From contig JAJEKV010000020.1 of NCBI GenBank assembly GCA_021234155.1, positions 6,992,563-7,056,562 of the forward strand: DNA of 64,000 nt, read 5' to 3'. Positions within the stretch are counted from its first letter, which is position 1; each line of letters starts with the position of its first letter. Below are positions 56,300 to 64,000 of the stretch, piece after piece. Below the pieces are notes generated by a model. The model had not been told where the DNA came from. It saw only the letters and a list, made by a program, of their open reading frames with translations, and ran no database searches. A program made the position numbers and the translations under genes. The DNA comes from Isoetes taiwanensis. Lineage: Eukaryota > Streptophyta > Lycopodiopsida > Isoetales > Isoetaceae.

Positions 56300-57025
56300 T
56301 AGTTAACCAATACAATCCCATCGATCCGAGCCCTCGGATCGAGATTTTAGAGGGGACGAGTATACATGTCTCGCATGCATGCATTGCATGCCTTCTCTGG
56401 TTGGAAGATCACTATATTATGCGAGGTTCTTCATCAACGTCTCATCGGCGCTTCCTCTTTCTCTCTCAACAGTACCTTATTCTCTATTCTTTTAAACCCA
56501 CCCTCCCCCCCATAATTGTTTAATGTATTTGTCGCCTGGCACACGTGACCAGCCCCTCTATTTGAAGAGGTTTTTCTCTTGTTGTCGCATGGCACGCGTG
56601 ATCAGCCCCTCCACTTTGGGAGGTTTATTTTTTCACATTTGTTCTAGTGTTGGGGATGTGCAGGTATAGGTTGGCATGCGGCAGCAGCTTCGACTTCTCC
56701 ATTCGTGAGTTTTTTGGGAGCGAATTTTCAGCCTTACGTTTCTCCAAGCCCCTTGCCGAAGGTTTATCACTAGGGTTTTTCCTCGAAAACCCGAAAGGGC
56801 GGGATTTTTTAATCCCGGTGATAAGCTTTCGGCAGGTACACAAACCAAACATCTATTAGCATTGTATTTTCTGGGGTCCAAGTTGTATAATTGGACATTC
56901 CCTTTATTTTTCTTCGTCGGGTAGTTTGTATGTGTGCGACTACCCACCCACTATCCACCATTGTAGAAAATCTGCGGAGATGAATGAGAAGCCTATCTAT
57001 ATCGGGAGGTTTTTGTCGTTTTCAT
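56300..57025 (-). mobile_element. Short element (copy 2), opposite orientation to 49258-49885
   Basis: Read on the minus strand it aligns with copy 1 through TTCTACAATGG, CTTATCACCGGGATTAAAA, TTTTCGAGGAAAAACCCTAG and CGCCGATGAGA. The stem-loop lies at about 56754-56836. The end beyond 56530 is less certain and lacks a clear pentamer tail. Confidence 0.65.
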
Positions 57026-57722
57026 GCAAGCCCCATTCTAAAATTTAACAACCCAATTTCAAGTATTTATATTGCTTCATGTGTCAATTTTAGTGATGCT
57101 GTAGTAGGGGATTTTATGACTGAAATCGGAATATGAACATTTTTACCATTTGTTTTACAATATGGGTGAAAGCATGTTAGGGCCTACATAAAAAATTACC
57201 AAAAAGGTACTTTTCTGTGTACTTCTGTGCAAGTACATAATTGTATTTTAAAGTACCTAGACTACAAGATTGACTAAACGAAATTGTGTTATGTTCAAGA
57301 GTAGTAGTATATACATGTTGTAAGGTAGTTTGGATGTCAAGAAGATGTTAAGAACTCAAATATATCATCATCTTTGACTACCCAGAGTATTTTCCAGGTA
57401 GTTTCCAAAACATGTAGACCCTAACATGCTCTTACCCATATCAAATCAGTCAAAGTCACATGATATGTTTCTAGAGAGCCAGGCACCTATGCAAAGCAAA
57501 GGAACGAGAAATTCAGAACCCACATCGCCTTAGAAAGAAGCATATAATGCACTGCCAAAATGGAAAGCAAGAAGCAATACCTAGTGCGATATCTAATTGA
57601 TAACATGATAACAACAACAATGACCATAGAAAAGACAGGTTAGAATAAAAAAATTATACCTCTAGAGTGAACCCCCTCCCCCCCCCCCTCTTTTTGTTAT
57701 AACAACTTCGCCCTTCTCAGTA
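57026..57722. other. Spacer left of the CACTA element
   Basis: No gene recognised. Includes a C-rich run at about 57670-57690. Confidence 0.4.
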
Positions 57723-60700
57723 CACTATAAGAGAAGGGGCTAATTAGTGTCACCTTTTGTGTCAATTTGTGGCCTAAAATTGCAACTCAGAATTTTTTAA
57801 TATCTGACGCTATGGCTGACACATACTGATGACACTAATGTAGCAATGAGAACGTGACATATATTGTCAGCAGCTTTGTCACCTATAGTGTCAGTGCTAG
57901 CGCCAATTGTGACGTCATAGATAGTATCAGTTATATTGTCAACTATAGCAGCACCTAATAATGTCACCATTAACAGCAGATGTAGAGTCACTTATAGAAT
58001 CACATATAGAAATATCTATAGCTGCATCTAAAATGTCATGTGTAAGGTCATCGATAACACCACTCATAATGCTAAAAGTATTGTCATGGATAAGGTCACT
58101 GGTAATACCACTCATAATGTCAAAAGGCTTGTCATTAATTAAACCATATATATTGTCATCTCCAATAACAACCTATGGTCTATTTTCTCAATATGAATGT
58201 CATCTCTTTTGTCAATGTCAATGTCACTTTTCTATTCATTGTTCTTAGAGATGCAGTGGCAATACTTATGTCACTTACTAGCTCATATATATTGCAATGT
58301 CACTTGTAAGTTTATATATAATGCCATCTACAAAGTCAACTATATTTCATTGAATACCTAAAATAGCCATTCAATTTTTTCAAGAAAGAAGTTTAACTCC
58401 TACACTAATATTTTTAACCAAGAGTGGGATTACAAAATAATTTGAAACATGTCTCTTCAAATTGAACATTTTATAGTTTACAGAAGGGAGTCCACTTGCT
58501 ATGTATACATGCAGACTCCAAAGCAAATATCCATTGTTCACACCCTCTATAATGCCTCTAGCAGTCATGCCATTCTGGTTTCAACTGCCAAAATTGGCAG
58601 TTGAAAAGTGTATGCCGGAGGGGGCAGAGTCACCCTTTGGCAGCTGTTCGCGCTTTATGCAGATGCTCTGCATGGCTGGTGCATGGTTAGAGCTCGGTCG
58701 CCATAGCTTGCAGATGTATCTTGAGAAAAAAGATAAAAAAGGAAGCTAAGCAAGAAAATCATTCATGCTCCTTTGATTCATCTTGATATAAAATAAATTT
58801 GCTCTTGCTGGCAATATTTGACATGCAGAATATAGAAGCAAAACAAACCGACATCAAAATTTCCAAAACTGGATCTTTAACGAAACTGTTCTTTTCGAGC
58901 CAGAATATTATGAAGTTCATTCCCACGCCGTTCAAGTTCCTATTAAAAAGTGAAGAAACTTGTAAACACAAAATAAGATCAGGATAAATAGTATAGAATG
59001 ACATACAAACTAAATAGAAAGCAAGAAAGACCTTGAGATCCTTAATAGCTTGCTCTCTAGATTGAGCCCTTCGCATATGGGAATGCTTTACAGATGCAAG
59101 GCATAACAGTCCCTGCATTAAAACAATTTGATTGATAGTTCAGAGTAAGAAAATAGATTCCTAATAAGCCCCATATGCAAAGCCAAACTCTAACAACAGT
59201 ATAATCATACTGCAAGAACATAAGTTGCTCCACATCCAAGAAGCATTCCACTTGAAATTTCAGCACCAATTTCTGAAGTTAGAAAATTATTTGTATCAGC
59301 ATTTCATTTTGACAGGAATTTATCCTGCTCAAGTATACAAGATGATGCTTCTAGAATAAGTATAATTGCCATTTAATAGAAGCAAGGCTCAGCAAAGAAA
59401 AAGAGGAATCTTACTTCTAAACTGGATAAGGAGAGACAAGAATGGCCAACAAAGATACAATAGTTGGAGCGTGCCTTGTCCCGCCCAGTATTAAAGAACT
59501 TACATGGAAAAATTACAAAAATCATGTACATAAAAGATAACTCAAATCTATTGACCTATACATATCCTCCGTGACTTGAAAATTCGCTCCCATTCGTCTC
59601 GGCAACATCCAGGAACAATGCAAATCCTAGAGCATAGCCACAAACAATGCAATTCCTTCAAAGACCTGGAAAATCAAATAAGTATATGAACAGAGGGAGG
59701 AAAGAATGACATTATAAAAAAACAACTGAGAATTCAAACTCCAGAATTATGAAATAAAACCTCTAGAAAAGAACCTTACTGAAGTGCTAGCTTTGAGAGA
59801 TTGAACAACAGAGATAACATTCACAGTGGTGCAGAGCTGGAAGAGAGAGCAGTAATGATGCTGAAGAGCTCGAAAGCCACCAACAATGGATCCAACACTT
59901 CTTGTTGCTGCGATTCTAAAACAGGAGGAGTAGTAGATTGAGATGCTTCATAATCTATCTCACCATTTCTATTCCGCAAATGGGCACATGAAGACCATCG
60001 CCTGATCCCATGCTTTGTTGGATTTACAGCCTCCAGATTTATGCCAGAAAGGGATCGAAGACGCCCGACGGATTAGGGTGCTTCGACAGAATGCCCTAAC
60101 ACTTTTCAAAAACCTTTTGCGTTTTGCTTCTTGTTCCTTGCTCAAATGCTTTTTGCCTTTTGTTATAGTATCTTGGGCCCAATTTTTTTTTTTTAACCTT
60201 CCACTAGCTCAAAGTTGATTCATATGTAGAACTTTTTTATTTCTCTAGAAAAGCATAGAAAGCAAGGCGTTACTAAGTAAGGAAACCAATGTTTCTAGAA
60301 CTAAGAAGTGGAAGAAAAACTAGAAATAATATAGTGTTAAATTGGAAAGGAGGGATATTCATTCTTTTCAATGTAGAATTCGAAGATGACCACTATAGTC
60401 GTAAGAACCCAGAGTGCATTCTCTGTTACGCTTATTCTTGGAAACTCAAGAAGTAGGATATACAAATTTCGCCGGAGCTACAAAGAATGTATCATTCTAA
60501 CCTTCCAAAAAACCATTTTGCTTTATTCTCTGCTTTTTAAACTACACCATTTCTTATCTTTCCTCTTCATGTATGTTGGTACAATCTTCACCACCACTAT
60601 TGCCATAGCCTTTCTTGGTGCCCAAGCTCGCAAAGTAGGCCAGCGAAAAAGATGATGTGCACAAAATGCATGAAGCTCCTTTGGTTAATAAGTCTAGTAG

Positions 60701-61896
60701 AACTCCAGCGTCCTAGCAACTGTTGGTGGCATGAAGACCACGGCAATGTGAGTCGTGGTTGAAAAAGGAAGATCCATACAAATCTGAATCCACCATAACC
60801 AGAGCACATCCGCCATAAATGCGTCTGTCCACATAAAGCTTGGCAATAATGATGGTACAATATTTGACAATATTGGTGATATTAGTAGCAACAACTATCG
60901 TGACGAATATTATGGCCACAAAACATTGACAAAATTTGGGACACTGAAGGTGTTATTGTATTTGATGCTAATGACAACACCTTTAATGTTGTTAGTGCGC
61001 AGTGACGTAAATATTGATGCTTTACTTTCGCCAATGCAAATATCAAATCATGTTGTTATGGATTATGATGTTGATGAGAATGCCGAGGTTGAAAATGTGC
61101 CTCAACATCTATTGCATCTACGAGTTGGTGATGATGAGTTGGAGGATATTGAAAGAGATGTAAGAGACGAGGCATCACTTGCAAGTTTGGCACTGTAATT
61201 GTTTTATAGTTATATATAATTTCATTTATCTATTTGCATTTGCAAGTTATGTGCAACAATACCTTTAACTATATGAACGATAGCCAATTTCATATGTAGG
61301 TAATAGTAAATATTGTTTCAGTTATGTGGTTGTGATGCTAAGTATATCTTTGAACAATCTTATGACCTTACATGTGACTATGGACTGACAAAAAGCTTGA
61401 CAATAATGATGGGACAATATGTGACATTATTGGTGATACTAGTAGCAACAACTATTACGGCATATACTATGGCCACAAAAACATTGACGAAATTTGTGAC
61501 ACTAAAGGTGCTATTATATTTGATGCTAATAATACCACCTATAATGTCAGTAGTTGGCATTGACACTAATACTGACACTACATGTGTAGCAACAAGCAAC
61601 GCTATAATTGCTGCTAATAACATCACTTATAATGTCACTAGTGTTAATGACATTAATACTGATGTAATATGTGTAACAACTAGTGACGCTACAAGTGATG
61701 CTAATAGCAACATCTATAGTGTCATAACAAAACTACTGACACTATTGGTGACGTAAATAATGACTTTATTACCGACACAAATTGCATGACCTATAGTGTC
61801 ATCTTTGTATAAATGTCACCAATAATGTCATAGTGTGTATTTGGCAATGTTGTTGTGACGTTTTGCTGACACTAATTGACCTCTTCTCTTGTAGTG
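57723..61896. mobile_element. CACTA (En/Spm) transposon, 4,174 bp, non-autonomous
   Basis: Ends CACTATAAGAGAAGGGGC (57723) and, inverted, CACTACAAGAGAAGAGGT (ending 61896), both continuing into TAATTAGTGTCA-like sequence, flanked by the 3-bp duplication GTA. Subterminal zones (57740-58350 and 60870-61860) are packed with TGTCAC/GTGACA-type motifs, as CACTA transposase-binding regions are. No transposase was recognised; the middle instead holds exon-like minus-strand sequence (58870-60015). Confidence 0.9.
58870..60015 (-). pseudogene. Exon-like host-gene fragments carried by the CACTA element
   Basis: Possible minus-strand exons: about 60015-59820 (HGIRRWSSCAHLRNRNGEID), 59655-59562 (ALGFALFLDVAETNGSEF), 59272-59211 (AEISSGMLLGCGATYVLA), 59112-59032 (GLLCLASVKHSHMRRAQSRE) and about 58940-58878 (ELERRGNELHNILARKEQFR then stop). 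AG acceptors and GT donors are present at most edges, and the last three join in frame; the join to 59562 does not. The product would have one or two membrane segments and a coiled-coil tail. I do not recognise the gene. It is probably captured from the host, introns included. Confidence 0.5.
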
Positions 61897-63496
61897 GTAT
61901 AAACAATAGCTTCATTCCTTATGGTATAAACTAGTTATCGACATTACAAGAAAAATTCATCCTAGTTTAACAAACTGAAAGATATAATAATGTTACAATC
62001 CACTTTACATAACATATCCATTTTGAAGGTCCGATTTACTAAAAATCTGTTTGTTCATCGAAATGAACAAAAACGAAAAGGTGCACCTACAAAGTTAAGA
62101 ATATGTTCTAGATAAAATCTACAATCTTGAGTTGAGATGAGAAAGAAAAAGAAGAGGAAAAGAGATGCCAGCTGCATTGACAGAAAAATAGGAGGTGCTG
62201 CTTCCTGACAAAAGAAACAAAGAACAACAACGGAAAGAGCTGCATCAGATTAAGAAAAGAACTTTCCTTGCTCAAATGCAGAGATCATACCTTTTTCAGC
62301 CGGCCTTTCTTCGCACTCGTCGCACCCAACACCCCATGCGACCGTCCTACAACTCCCATATGTCCAGTGTGTGCCCGGTGCGAATACGCCTAGAAATGAT
62401 TGGTCTCATTGTATTTGTAATTAAATACCCTATGATTTGCAATGGTTGCTAATTCTGTCAATACAGAGACTCGAACACCTATAAAAGAAGAACTAAACCT
62501 TTTTGAAGAGTCCTCTAACCAAAACCCTTAATACCTTGACATGCTTGAGAAAGAAAGAAAGAAAAAATGATTTTTATCTTGATTGAGAAGGGAGATATTT
62601 TTCTACCCTATTTTTGTGATCCTACTTTTCTTGTACATCAATGGCATAGGACCATTGTCTACCCCCCGTATTCATTTTTCCACTTGGAACCTTCAATCAT
62701 TTTTATGCTTATTGGACAAACATCGAGATATAGATTAGGACTAATGATAAACTAGGAAAGACTACAAGATGTAACATATCGGATGTAAGGGAGCTCAAAA
62801 GAATAGGAGAAGAAACGTAGAAAAGCAGATACAAAATTTTAGTAGTCCTGCACATAATATCCAGGCGAGAGCAGGAATAGGCCGCAGCTCCACTGCCGTC
62901 GCTATTTGGAGGGAAAAGCCATTTCAGGAAATAGGGTTTGGTTAGGATTACATTTCGAAAAAGCACCAACTACAAAACTTACATAAAATAAAATAAGATG
63001 CCCTTCTATTTTATTAAAATTATGCAAATAACATTGTAATTTTTTAAATTATGAAAATGCCCCTCCGTCGACCTATTCTTCATGCTCGCATCAAATATCA
63101 GATGCAGTTCTAGATGATGCCATTGAAATTTGGGCAGATTCTCGAGAATGTGAAATGCTATTTAATTCACGTTGCATGGCTATAAAAAGTTAGAAACAAA
63201 AATACAATGCAAATAAACAAACGTAAAGCTCCACTCCAAGCATAAGGGCTGAAAGGAATTCTAGTTTTTATATAGAGATTGAGATTGGATTGCAATGGGT
63301 ACGTAAACAAAAAATGAATTACCCAGTTTGTATTTTACTGTTGTCGCAGCTAGAATCAGTCTACTCTTTGCAGAGCTCTAGAATCAAATACTATATAAAA
63401 ATGAAAGCTTGAGTGCTGAAGAATCCAAATCCACTCTGAGATTTACAAGCACCAATTGCGTTAGAACAGAGGGAAGAAAGGAGTATAGCTACAGCG
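61897..63496. other. Spacer, no gene recognised
   Basis: Short frames only. 63380-63496 directly precedes a probable first exon and may be its 5' leader. Confidence 0.35.
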
Positions 63497-63543
63497 ATGG
63501 ACTTGGCTAGAAAGGCGGCAATACGAAAACTGCAACAAGAGAG
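63497..63543 (+). CDS. Probable first coding exon of a gene running off the window
   Basis: ATG at 63497 in a purine-rich leader encodes MDLARKAAIRKLQQER and meets a GTAAAG donor at 63544 in phase 2. The basic, helical start gives no family. No further exon was recognised before the window ends, so the first intron would be at least 450 bp. Could be chance. Confidence 0.35.
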
Positions 63544-64000
63544 GTAAAGTGAAATGAAAATGATTGCTAGATCCTTTACTATGGTGTTTTCCTAGGCTGT
63601 TACGAGTGTGTCCTTTGAAAAACTTGGGCCAGCATAATGTTTCTAGCTAGTAGTCTTGTTTACATCGGCAATTTAGATTGTACCGCAGCTTATATAATCA
63701 CAATGGAAACTAGTATAAGTCCCGTTTTTCATACATGCAATTCCTACTGTCATCAAAAATCATATGCCTTTCATGGAGCTGCAAAATCATTGCTAGTTTG
63801 ATCATAGTTCTTATACTAATTTTATGTCTTTACGATAGTTTCTAGAAACTATAATCAGTCTAGAGGTGGTGTCTATTATACATTATCAATATTATGATTT
63901 GCTTTATATACTACTTATCATTGCGATATATGTTTTGTTATCACGATTTCAATGCTCCCGAGTATTTTTAGTTAGTTTGAAAGATATTGTAGTATTTCCA
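63544..64000. other. AT-rich end of window
   Basis: Possibly intron following the exon at 63497; nothing else seen. Confidence 0.35.

Overview
The window looks like nuclear DNA of a land plant with swimming sperm (fern, lycophyte, bryophyte, cycad or Ginkgo grade). The evidence is a plant-type CLASP gene with 22 short exons, an SHIPPO/STPGR-repeat gene of the kind associated with flagellar axonemes, plant Copia, LINE, hAT and CACTA elements, and long AT-rich spacers. Only two genes look clearly intact and conventional: CLASP (18791-26751, + strand, about 1,423 aa) and the STPGR protein (45972-46697, + strand). A GT90 glycosyltransferase on the minus strand (34844-32510) has all family blocks but also a frameshift and an internal duplication.

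Layout. 1-8.2 kb: a decayed intron-containing gene (732-5493) whose product begins with a histone H3-tail look-alike (RTKQTAR), followed by a ParB-like block and a DNA-adenine-methyltransferase-like block. It is surrounded and interrupted by a family of 22-bp palindromes spaced about 72 bp apart. Weak minus-strand ORFs follow. 8.3-13.6 kb: a Copia retrotransposon with about 98% identical LTRs, broken by stops and frameshifts. 14.1-17.1 kb: a putative eukaryotic HUH-endonuclease (Rep-type, single Tyr) transposon, replitron-like, with a second small ORF, three hairpins at its 3' side and flanking direct repeats. 18.8-26.8 kb: CLASP. 27.7-28.9 kb: a small hAT element with 7/8 matching 8-bp target duplications. 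30-32.5 kb: MITE, LINE tails and tandem duplications. 32.5-34.8 kb: GT90. 35.1-37.4 and 41.0-42.1 kb: LINE remnants. 38.3-40.5 kb: a long-TIR element full of internal repeats. 43.0-43.4 kb: LTR retrotransposon scrap. 46.0 kb: STPGR gene. 47.1-49.2 kb: a minus-strand LINE with another LINE tail inserted in it. 49.3-49.9 and 56.3-57.0 kb: two copies, in opposite orientation, of a short element with a stem-loop showing compensatory changes. 51.6-53.1 kb: a LINE-ORF1-like reading frame. 53.4-54.0 kb: an inverted-repeat MITE. 57.7-61.9 kb: a CACTA element (TSD GTA) carrying what look like captured host exons. 63.5 kb: a probable first exon running off the window.

The most original material is the H3-mimic/ParB/methyltransferase locus with its palindrome arrays, and the HUH element. 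All family calls are from reading the sequence; no searches were run.
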